A stretch of 5,397 nucleotides of DNA from Bacteroidota bacterium. GTDB taxonomy: Bacteria > Bacteroidota > Ignavibacteria > UBA10030. The notes beneath the pieces are model-generated. The model was not told the origin of the DNA. It saw only the letters and a list, made by a program, of their open reading frames with translations, and searched no databases. A program made the position numbers and the translations under genes. The DNA is taken from the NCBI GenBank assembly GCA_003519375.1, contig DOWV01000286.1, positions 29,505-34,901 on the forward strand, given 5' to 3'. Every line of letters begins with the position of its first letter. Positions within the stretch are counted from its first letter, which is position 1. Of this stretch, positions 1 to 5,397 are shown one piece after another.

Positions 1-731
1 GGACGACCGCGCTTGTCGAGGAAGAACAGTTCGGGGTGCGACCATACATCCGCGCTCTGGTGGGCTACGAAGATCGGTATGTCACCGATGATTTTGATAC
101 CCCTGCTGTTCGCGTAGTTTTTTACTTCTGCCCACTGTCTGTAAAATTGCCACTGCGAGAATTTCCAGAAACGGATCTCTCCTGCCAGTTCCTTCTTCGC
201 CTGCCCTATGGAGCGAGGCTTCCGCTGAGCGAGATCGGCGTCCCACTCGGTCCAGACGGCAGCGCCGAAATGCTGCTCGAGCGCCCTGAAGAGCGTGAAA
301 TCGTCCAGCCAGGAGGCGTGGTCGTGACAAAACTTTTCATAGTCGGTCCAGTCAGCCCTGTTCGGCATCGAGAAGAATTTCTCTGCTGCGTGCCTGAGCG
401 CCAGCATGCGAAAGGGGATTACTTTCATGAAGTCGATCCGGCGAGGATCGAATCCGGCGTTCGGCTCGAGCACACTTGGCGCGAGCCATCCCTTTGCCAT
501 CAATCCTTCGAGTCCGATCAGGAGTGGATTGCCGGCGAATGCGGACAGTGCCATATAGGGAGAGTTGCCATAGCCTGTCGGCTCGAGCGGCAGAATCTGC
601 CAGACTTTTTGGCCCGCCACTATCAACCATTCGATGAAATGCCTTGCGACATCGCCAAGATCTCCGCAGCCGTACGGGCCAGGAAGAGATGTTGGATGAA
701 GGAGGATGCCGCTGTTTCGTTCAAATCGCAT
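1..731 (-). CDS. malQ: 4-alpha-glucanotransferase (amylomaltase), N-terminal half, cut by window edge
   Basis: The protein transfers alpha-1,4-glucan segments between maltodextrins in the cytoplasm, in maltose or glycogen breakdown (GH77 family). Reading the minus strand from ATG at 729-731 gives 243 uninterrupted codons before the left edge; the full family length is about 500. Visible GH77 hallmarks are SGILLHPTSLPGPYGCGDLG at residues 7-26, PTGYGNSPY at 51-59, SAFAGNPLLI at 63-72 and GDIPIFVAHQSADVW at 216-230. These align closely with remembered Thermus amylomaltase sequence. The catalytic Asp, Glu and Asp lie beyond the edge, so activity cannot be judged. The start is supported by the immediate family N-terminus and by an in-frame TGA 27 nt upstream. 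No clear Shine-Dalgarno is seen. The upstream pseudouridine synthase stops only 4 nt before the ATG (TGA-CAGT-ATG), so translation is probably coupled. Gln225 stands where a remembered family consensus has Asp. Confidence 0.93.
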   Translation of the reverse strand, partial: MRFERNSGILLHPTSLPGPYGCGDLGDVARHFIEWLIVAGQKVWQILPLEPTGYGNSPYMALSAFAGNPLLIGLEGLMAKGWLAPSVLEPNAGFDPRRIDFMKVIPFRMLALRHAAEKFFSMPNRADWTDYEKFCHDHASWLDDFTLFRALEQHFGAAVWTEWDADLAQRKPRSIGQAKKELAGEIRFWKFSQWQFYRQWAEVKNYANSRGIKIIGDIPIFVAHQSADVWSHPELFFLDKRGR

Positions 732-735
732 ACTG

Positions 736-1491
736 TCAGACTTCTGCTTGTTGTCTCAAATGGTTTACTTCGGACCGAGTCAGGTTTCTCCATCGCCCGC
801 GTGGCACCCCTTGAGTTGTCAGGCCCGCAAACGCGATACGCTCAAGTCCTTTCACGTCATAACCCAGAGCCTCGATCATCCTTCTCACTTCCCTGTTTTT
901 CCCCTCCCGCAGCGAAAGGTAGATCTCCGTCCGCTTGGTGCCGGGAACGACGTCCGTCCGCTCCGGTTTCGAAATACCGTCTTCCAGTTTCACACCTCGA
1001 CGGAGCTTATTCATGTCCTCATCGAGAATCCCCCGCTCAAGCCGCGCACGGTACACGCGTTCAATCTCGTGTTTTGGATGAGTCAACGCCTGTGCGAGAT
1101 CGCCGTCATTCGTGAGCAAGAGCACTCCCGTCGTATTACGGTCCAGCCTCCCAATGGGATAGATTCTCTCCTTCACCTTCACATAGTCCATGACCGTCAT
1201 ACGGCCGCGCTCGTCGCTCAGCGTTGTGATGCAGTCCTTGGGCTTATTGAACAGGATATAGAACGTCTTCTGCTGGATCGAGACCGGTCTTCCTTGAACG
1301 GTCACCCGGGCGGCGAGAGGATCGACCTTCACTCCAAGTTCTTGAACAACTTTCCCATTCACTTTGACGACACCGGAAAGAATCAGTTCATCATTCTTGC
1401 GGCGAGAGCCGACGCCAGCGAGCGAGAGATACCTGTTTAGCCGAATAGCTTTTTGATGAACCCTTGAATCTTCTCTTTCCACGATGTCCAC
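736..1491 (-). CDS. rluB: 23S rRNA pseudouridine synthase, RsuA/RluB/E/F family
   Basis: This enzyme isomerises a specific uridine in rRNA to pseudouridine; RluB-type enzymes act on 23S rRNA near position 2605. Residues 16-75 form an S4 RNA-binding domain (IRLNRYLSLAGVGSRR onward). The catalytic domain follows, with FNKPKDCITT at 81-90 and the signature GRLDRNTTGVLLLTNDG at 114-130, where Asp117 is the expected catalytic aspartate. The late motif REGKNREVRRMIEALGYDV at 195-213 is also typical. The total of 251 residues is normal. The start is uncertain: no ATG exists, and GTG codons occur at 1489-1491 and 1480-1482. The second has a GGTGG five nt upstream and may be the true start. Either way the gene overlaps the end of scpB by 46-55 nt. 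The scpA-scpB-rluB order is also known in Firmicutes, which favours RluB, but the exact target uridine cannot be told from sequence. Confidence 0.92.
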   Translation of the reverse strand: MDIVEREDSRVHQKAIRLNRYLSLAGVGSRRKNDELILSGVVKVNGKVVQELGVKVDPLAARVTVQGRPVSIQQKTFYILFNKPKDCITTLSDERGRMTVMDYVKVKERIYPIGRLDRNTTGVLLLTNDGDLAQALTHPKHEIERVYRARLERGILDEDMNKLRRGVKLEDGISKPERTDVVPGTKRTEIYLSLREGKNREVRRMIEALGYDVKGLERIAFAGLTTQGVPRGRWRNLTRSEVNHLRQQAEV

Positions 1492-2954
1492 CGGGACTTG
1501 GATTTAAGATCTTGATGGTGATCTTGCTCAATCTCAGGCACCTGCCTGAGACCGGGAGCTTGGGGCTCCACTGCTGGTTCGTCCGGAGGCTGATCGATTG
1601 GCTGAAAAACCTCGGACATGTCAATCTCTCTGGAATCGATAGAGTCTTCTGCCGGACTTTCGTCCGGCGGACTGGCTTCAAAATGTTCGGGCTTCGGCGA
1701 CGGCAAAGCGTCCGGAAGTAGCACATCCCGAGGAGGTGAAATCTCCGCGTTGGACTCGTCAGGCACAGCAACAAAGGCAGAGGTTGCGGACGGTTCGACC
1801 TGGTTCCTGGCGTCTGACTCAGCAATTAGTTCTTCGCCTGGAGCTTCAGACACAACCGGCTTTTCTTCTCCATGGTCAGTGGTTACGGGCACCGCCTCTT
1901 CCGTCACCTCACGAGATGCCGGAGGCTTCTGAGTCAGGTCGATGTACTTTAGCGACTCTGCAAGGATGGCCGGATCGGTCATCTCCGGGGGTGCTTCAGG
2001 CTCGGAAACCGACTCGCTGGCCTCGTTTTCAATAGTGGGAATCGTGAGGGATTCCACAGAGTCGACCGTGGTCTCCTCAACAACGTCTTCAGGGGGCACC
2101 GGAGCTGCCGCATCGGGAAGCAATGTCAATTGAGCATCCGCCTTCGATTTCCCAGTCTGATTCTCGGGCGCCTCTTCATTGTGGCGGACCTTGATCTCGC
2201 GAGTCCGTTTCTTCGGGACGATCTTTACATCGTCGTCCATGCCTGCTTTCCGCCTGGGAATATGAGGAAGCCGCGATTTGAAATCCTCTTCCTTCTTCTC
2301 TTCAAGAAGCCCCTGTTCAGCTTCCAGCATCCGCCGTTCAGTCTCGAACTGGCCATCGCCGAGAATTTCCTGGATCTCCCGGGGCCGTGGAAGGTCGTTC
2401 AGGTCGTTCAATCCAAAATGTTTGAGGAACTCCTTCGTCGTCCCATAGAGCAGCGGGCGCCCAACCGTCGGTGCCCGGCCGACAATGGTTGCCATGTCCT
2501 TCTCGAGCAACGTACTAAGAACGTAGTCGCAATTCACGCCGCGTATGGCCTCGATCTCCGGCTTTGTGATCGGCTGTTTGTAGGCAATAATCGCCAATGA
2601 CTCAATGGACGATTGCGAGAGTTTCCTGCGGGTTTGCTCCTTGTAGAGCTTTCCGAGCCATTCGGCGTACGCAGGCTGCGTCGCGAACTGATATCCCCCT
2701 GCAACCTGCACAATGCGATAAGGTCGATCGGCTGCTGTGTATTCGCCGTTCAGCTCTTCGATGAACCGGGCTATGGAGTCGTAGTCAATCTTCCTCGGTT
2801 CGCTGCCTTCGGGTCCCTCCACTTCATAGAGGGCCTGGATCTGACGGACGCTCAATGGTTCGCGCGCACCGAAGATCAATGCCTCGATCAGGCTTCTGAC
2901 CGTCGACGGCACCTGGAGGGCTACTGGTTGCGTTGTTGTGTTCTGTTCGGCCAT
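1437..2954 (-). CDS. scpB: Segregation and condensation protein B with very long C-terminal extension
   Basis: ScpB dimerises, binds the kleisin ScpA and regulates the SMC complex that compacts and segregates the chromosome. Residues about 18-105 form the first winged helix (STVRSLIEALIFGAREPLSV near its start). Residues 110-185 form the second, with KLSQSSIESLAIIAYKQPIT at 111-130, EIEAIRGVN at 133-141 and GRPLLYGTTKEFLKHFGL at 165-182. The family usually ends near residue 190, but this protein has 505. Residues 200-260 are highly charged with a basic patch at 248-257. Residues 258-480 are rich in Pro, Glu, Asp and Ser and probably disordered. Residues 484-505 form a basic amphipathic tail (SRWTSWKEKIQGFIKKLFG). 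ATG at 2952-2954 follows the scpA stop by 6 nt. The frame is open throughout and closes at 1437. No frameshift or fused known domain is seen in the extension, which I do not recognise. Confidence 0.95.
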   Translation of the reverse strand: MAEQNTTTQPVALQVPSTVRSLIEALIFGAREPLSVRQIQALYEVEGPEGSEPRKIDYDSIARFIEELNGEYTAADRPYRIVQVAGGYQFATQPAYAEWLGKLYKEQTRRKLSQSSIESLAIIAYKQPITKPEIEAIRGVNCDYVLSTLLEKDMATIVGRAPTVGRPLLYGTTKEFLKHFGLNDLNDLPRPREIQEILGDGQFETERRMLEAEQGLLEEKKEEDFKSRLPHIPRRKAGMDDDVKIVPKKRTREIKVRHNEEAPENQTGKSKADAQLTLLPDAAAPVPPEDVVEETTVDSVESLTIPTIENEASESVSEPEAPPEMTDPAILAESLKYIDLTQKPPASREVTEEAVPVTTDHGEEKPVVSEAPGEELIAESDARNQVEPSATSAFVAVPDESNAEISPPRDVLLPDALPSPKPEHFEASPPDESPAEDSIDSREIDMSEVFQPIDQPPDEPAVEPQAPGLRQVPEIEQDHHQDLKSKSRWTSWKEKIQGFIKKLFG

Positions 2955-2960
2955 ATTCGC

Positions 2961-3677
2961 TTATGCGACATTCCTCATGATCGAGACCTCGCCAAACGGT
3001 TCTGCCTGGCGAACGACTATCCTCTGCGACCGGATTAATTCAAGCAACGCAATGAAGGTTACCACGACCCGGATCTTCTCCGACATTTCCTGGACGAGTT
3101 CATAGAACGTCGCCTCCGAACGGCGTGAGAAATAATCGAGGATAAAGTCTATCTGCTCGTCCACCGTCACATTCAGCCGGACGATTTCGTGAACAAACTT
3201 TTTCGGCATCCGCTCGATAGCAAACTTGAAGGACGAAATCAGATCGAAAAGCGAAACATCGCGGAGCGACGTGTCTTCTTCCGCCTCGGTCGTCACGCGG
3301 GGATCTGCTTCATAGTATCCGCGGTAGTACACTTTGCGCTGGGCCTCTTCCTGCACCGTCATCGTTACAGCGACTTCTTTGAATCTCTTGTACTCGACGA
3401 GCCGTTTTACGAGATTGGCGCGGGGATCCAGTTCCTCTTCCTGGCCAGGTTCAGGGGGCAGAAGCATGCGCACTTTGATCTGCATCAGTTCTGCAGCCAT
3501 CACCAGAAATTCACCGGCGAGCTCAAGGTCGAGCGCTTCCATGTAGTGAACGTAGTCGAGAAACTCTTTCGTGATCCGCGAAATCGGGATATCGTAGATA
3601 TCCAGCTCGTCCCGCTTGATGAAGAACAGAAGCAGGTCGAGAGGTCCTTCGAATTCGTTAAGTCTTATCGTATACAT
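2961..3677 (-). CDS. scpA: Segregation and condensation protein A (kleisin)
   Basis: ScpA is the kleisin subunit that bridges the head and neck of the SMC dimer and recruits ScpB. The 238-residue length is normal. The N-terminal SMC-neck-binding region shows FEGPLDLLLFFIKRDELDIY at residues 9-28, followed by a helical stretch EFLVMAAELMQIKVRMLLP at 56-74 that is characteristic of the family. The acidic middle (about 75-145) is the linker expected to contact ScpB. The C-terminal winged helix, about 175-232, includes VVVTFIALLELIRSQRI at 204-220 and FGEVSI at 228-233 and would bind the SMC head. The ATG at 3675-3677 begins directly at the conserved N-terminus; no good Shine-Dalgarno precedes it. 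The gene follows trpS by 32 nt and ends 6 nt before scpB, the usual adjacency for obligate partners. Confidence 0.96.
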   Translation of the reverse strand: MYTIRLNEFEGPLDLLLFFIKRDELDIYDIPISRITKEFLDYVHYMEALDLELAGEFLVMAAELMQIKVRMLLPPEPGQEEELDPRANLVKRLVEYKRFKEVAVTMTVQEEAQRKVYYRGYYEADPRVTTEAEEDTSLRDVSLFDLISSFKFAIERMPKKFVHEIVRLNVTVDEQIDFILDYFSRRSEATFYELVQEMSEKIRVVVTFIALLELIRSQRIVVRQAEPFGEVSIMRNVA

Positions 3678-3709
3678 ACGCTGGCCCGTTGGATCGAATC
3701 GTCGCCCTG

Positions 3710-4702
3710 CTATCCCATGTGCATAGCTTGATGCACTTCACTCATCGTGTGTTGTGCAACCGTACGCGCTTTCGTCTCGCCGTCGTGCAGGATGTTCTTC
3801 ACCTCATCCAGGTGAGATTCGTAATATGCCCGCTTCTCACGATGAGGCGCCAGGGCATTCGTAATCCGCTCGGCGCAGCGCAACTTGCAATCGACACATC
3901 CGAGAGATCCGCTTTCGCATCCCGACCTGATCTCTGCGGTCTCCGTTGCATTGAACTTGTTGTGATACGAGAACACGAGACAAATATCGGGGCGTCCCGG
4001 ATCCCCTTTGCGAACCTTCTGAGGATCGGTGACGGCACCCTTCATTTTCTTCTTGATTTCGTCCGGTCCATCGGAAAGAAGAATCGTGTTTCCGATCGAT
4101 TTGCTCATCCTGCGACCGTCGAGACCGGGAAGCCGGGCAAACTTTGTCAGCTTTCCTTCCGGTTCCGGGAAGACGGGTGCAGCTTCACAGTAAAGCACAT
4201 TGAATCGCCTGGCAATTTCCCTCGTGATTTCGATATGGGGCAGTTGGTCTTCCCCAACCGGTACGACATCCCCCTTGTACAGAAGAATATCAGCGGCCTG
4301 CAGGACGGGATATCCCAGGTGACCATAGACGATCGTGTCCATCTCCAGGTCACGCACCTGCTCTTTGAGCGTCGGATTACGCTCCAGCCGCGACGTCGTC
4401 ACGAGCATCGAGAAAATCAGGTGTAGTTCGGCATGTTCCTTGATCTGCGACTGCCGGAACATCGGGCTGATCTTCGGATCAAGCCCGGCTGAGAGCCAGT
4501 CAATGAGCATGTCGATGGAATGATCATAGATCTGCGACGAAACGGGATCCGTCGTCAGTGCATGATAGTCCGCTATGAGATGGTAGTTTTGATACTCCCC
4601 CTGAAGCGAAACCCAGTTTTCAAGCGCCCCGACAAGGTGTCCGAGATGCAACTTTCCTGTCGGGCGCATGCCGCTGAGAATGACCTTCTTCTTATCACTC
4701 AA
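3710..4702 (-). CDS. trpS: Tryptophanyl-tRNA synthetase with cysteine cluster (probable [4Fe-4S] type)
   Basis: The enzyme charges tRNA-Trp with tryptophan using ATP in the cytoplasm. It is a class I synthetase of 330 residues, the usual length. The HIGH-like motif is HLGH at residues 19-22 within SGMRPTGKLHLGHLVGAL. The KMSKS loop is RMSKS at 198-202. EDQLPHIEITREIARRF at 151-167 is the typical TrpRS segment after the dimer helix. Cysteines at 241, 262, 269 and 272 (plus 276) give C-x20-C-x6-C-x2-C. This closely resembles the C-x22-C-x6-C-x2-C Fe-S motif reported for Thermotoga maritima TrpRS, so a cluster near the anticodon-binding region is inferred. The start is TTG at 4700-4702: an in-frame TAA lies only 6 nt upstream, and the next ATG (residue 12) falls inside the conserved motif. 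An AAAGGAGA lies 12 nt upstream of the TTG. Confidence 0.96.
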   Translation of the reverse strand: MSDKKKVILSGMRPTGKLHLGHLVGALENWVSLQGEYQNYHLIADYHALTTDPVSSQIYDHSIDMLIDWLSAGLDPKISPMFRQSQIKEHAELHLIFSMLVTTSRLERNPTLKEQVRDLEMDTIVYGHLGYPVLQAADILLYKGDVVPVGEDQLPHIEITREIARRFNVLYCEAAPVFPEPEGKLTKFARLPGLDGRRMSKSIGNTILLSDGPDEIKKKMKGAVTDPQKVRKGDPGRPDICLVFSYHNKFNATETAEIRSGCESGSLGCVDCKLRCAERITNALAPHREKRAYYESHLDEVKNILHDGETKARTVAQHTMSEVHQAMHMG

Positions 4703-4714
4703 ATCTGGTTACAT

Positions 4715-4722
4715 TCTCCTTT
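4715..4722 (-). promoter_or_regulatory. trpS: Ribosome binding site of trpS
   Basis: AAAGGAGA on the minus strand lies 12 nt before the TTG start of trpS, slightly longer than ideal. It supports the TTG at 4700-4702 as the start despite the rare codon. An ATG directly after it (4712-4714) is followed at once by TAA (4709-4711), in the trpS frame, so that ATG cannot be the start of the enzyme. Confidence 0.55.
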
Positions 4723-4754
4723 CAAAGCAGAACAACACGTGCCATGAACGCATA

Positions 4755-5258
4755 TCAATTCATGAACAAATACGGTCTCCAACAATCATCAACACTTCCG
4801 ACAAAATCTCTGATGAACATGACATGATTCGGTCGGATGGGCCTCCTTGTAAGATTCATTTGCGCTTCTCCCGGGAGCCGATCACCTTTCTTGTTGTTAC
4901 AACGCACACAAGCCGCGACGAGGTTTTCCCACGAGTCTTCGCCGCCTTTTGCACGCGGTATGACGTGATCAACTGTTAGCGGAACATCCGTTCTGCCGCA
5001 GTACTGACAGCGATGACCGTCACGGCGAAGGATATTCTTCCGGGAGAGGACAATCTTTTTGTAGGGGATCCGAACGTAGACAGAGAGGCGGACAATGCTT
5101 GGGAATGGCATCGTCAGCGAAACGGAGTGCAAAAATCGACCATTGGAAGCTTCGATCAACTCAGCCTTCCCAAGAAACAGAAGTACAACAGCTTTCTTGA
5201 CGTTGCATACGCTCAATGGCTCGTAATTATGGTTGAGAACGAGCACTTTCCGGTTCAT
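4755..5258 (-). CDS. HNH endonuclease family protein, housekeeping-operon type
   Basis: This is a 167-residue protein with a C-terminal zinc-supported HNH nuclease domain. Zinc ligands are the CQYC pair (Cys84, Cys87) and CVRC pair (Cys117, Cys120). The catalytic core is VDHVIPRAKGG at residues 96-106 (Asp97, His98), then ENL with Asn112 and CNNKKGDR at 120-127. All core HNH residues are present, so nuclease activity is plausible. The N-terminal part, KVLVLNHNYEPLSVCNVKKA at 4-23, is a conserved region of this stand-alone subfamily, and its role is not known to me. The ATG at 5256-5258 is chosen because the conserved N-terminus begins at once and no other start codon lies between it and an in-frame TAA upstream. 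The Shine-Dalgarno-like AGGAGGTG lies about 47 nt away, unusually far. It is the first gene of the block, 52 nt before trpS. No methylase or phage gene is beside it, so a restriction or mobile role is not supported here. Confidence 0.88.
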   Translation of the reverse strand: MNRKVLVLNHNYEPLSVCNVKKAVVLLFLGKAELIEASNGRFLHSVSLTMPFPSIVRLSVYVRIPYKKIVLSRKNILRRDGHRCQYCGRTDVPLTVDHVIPRAKGGEDSWENLVAACVRCNNKKGDRLPGEAQMNLTRRPIRPNHVMFIRDFVGSVDDCWRPYLFMN

Positions 5259-5305
5259 TTTCCCGTTGGAACGTACTGCGAGTTCTGCTGCGCTGAAGTC
5301 TTAAG

Positions 5306-5313
5306 CACCTCCT
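5306..5313 (-). promoter_or_regulatory. Strong Shine-Dalgarno-like sequence without a well-placed start codon
   Basis: The minus strand reads AGGAGGTG, an almost perfect complement of the 16S rRNA 3' end. It is 47 nt upstream of the HNH gene's ATG, far beyond normal spacing, and no ATG, GTG or TTG occurs 5-10 nt after it. The GTG inside the site itself opens a 17-codon frame at 5255-5308. That frame stops in an ATGA overlap with the HNH start codon. The site might be a ribosome standby site, serve an unrecognised leader peptide, or be chance. Confidence 0.4.
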
Positions 5314-5377
5314 AACGTCGGCAAATAATCGCCTTTAGTGAACGGTTGCTTGAAGGTTTGTTGATTACGCCTTGCAA

Positions 5378-5383
5378 AATATA
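5378..5383 (-). promoter_or_regulatory. Candidate -10 element of the operon promoter
   Basis: On the minus strand the leader reads GCTATATTTTGC, with TATATT as a sigma-70-like -10 box. It lies about 120 nt upstream of the HNH gene's ATG and is the most AT-rich, promoter-like spot in the leader. A -35 box at normal spacing would fall just outside the right edge, so only half of the promoter can be seen. The sequence is close to, but one base off, the TAnnTTTG element of Bacteroidota. Confidence 0.35.
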
Positions 5384-5397
5384 GCATATTCACGAGA

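Noticed and set aside
36..1115. A 359-codon plus-strand open frame
   Set aside because: It runs antisense, in codon-aligned phase, to malQ and onward through rluB, both of which have strong family motifs. Its own translation is Arg/Ser/Pro-rich and resembles no family.
706..1440. A 244-codon plus-strand open frame
   Set aside because: It is antisense to the pseudouridine synthase gene, whose S4 and catalytic motifs are unmistakable.
1391..1825. A second minus-strand frame of 144 codons inside the scpB extension
   Set aside because: It lies fully within scpB and rluB, has no family resemblance, and its length is explained by the biased composition of the extension.
1440..2387. The scpB extension as a separate fused gene or a frameshift product
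   Set aside because: The frame is continuous from the core, there is no recognisable second domain, and no internal start with a ribosome site stands out.
2393..2411. Tandem 9-nt repeat GGTCGTTCA on the plus strand
   Set aside because: It encodes the short LND-LND stretch at the end of the ScpB core; two copies are too few to suggest a functional repeat.
3689..4426. A 245-codon plus-strand open frame
   Set aside because: It is antisense to trpS and has no recognisable domain.
4703..4754. Terminator or attenuator between the HNH gene and trpS
   Set aside because: The 52 nt contain no convincing GC-rich hairpin followed by a T-run; only a 6-nt CACGTG palindrome is seen, so no tRNA-sensing leader or terminator can be supported.
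4755..5258. HNH protein as part of a phage, intron or restriction-modification system
   Set aside because: There is no methylase, integrase, intron structure or phage gene nearby, and the N-terminal conserved part matches the stand-alone chromosomal type.

Overview
All six supported genes lie on the minus strand and read right to left as one tightly packed block: HNH endonuclease, trpS, scpA, scpB, an RluB-type pseudouridine synthase, and malQ, which runs off the left edge. Gaps along the direction of transcription are 52, 32 and 6 nt, then an overlap of up to 55 nt, then 4 nt. No terminator-like hairpin was seen between any of them. The simplest reading is a single operon whose leader, with a possible -10 element, is the 139 nt at the right edge. 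The long plus-strand reading frames are antisense shadows of these genes.

Base composition is close to balanced. Gene order and protein character suggest the Fibrobacterota-Chlorobiota-Bacteroidota group, perhaps an Ignavibacteria- or Chlorobi-like member. The clues are an HNH protein of the 'VLVLN..Y.PLSVCNVKKA' type, a TrpRS carrying a cysteine cluster, and scpA-scpB-rluB synteny. This is recognition from memory and a tentative placement; no 16S or other marker is in the window.

Region by region: positions 5259-5397 are the leader, holding a strong Shine-Dalgarno-like sequence oddly far from the first ATG. Positions 4755-5258 encode the HNH protein. Positions 3710-4702 encode tryptophanyl-tRNA synthetase, started by TTG, with four cysteines spaced much like the Fe-S-binding TrpRS of Thermotoga. 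Positions 2961-3677 and 1437-2954 encode the kleisin ScpA and its partner ScpB, which load and regulate the SMC chromosome-condensation complex. Positions 736-1491 encode a 23S rRNA pseudouridine synthase, and 1-731 the N-terminal half of 4-alpha-glucanotransferase. The operon therefore mixes chromosome segregation, translation and glycogen/maltodextrin metabolism.

The most unusual item is ScpB. It is 505 residues where about 190 is usual. A normal two-winged-helix core is followed by about 290 residues of Pro/Glu/Ser/Asp-rich, probably disordered sequence. The protein then ends in a short, basic, Trp-containing amphipathic helix that looks like a membrane-targeting tail. That helix is encoded almost exactly by the DNA shared with the start of the pseudouridine synthase gene. 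This raises the testable possibility of a membrane-tethered SMC-ScpAB complex. The remainder of the window looks like ordinary housekeeping sequence.
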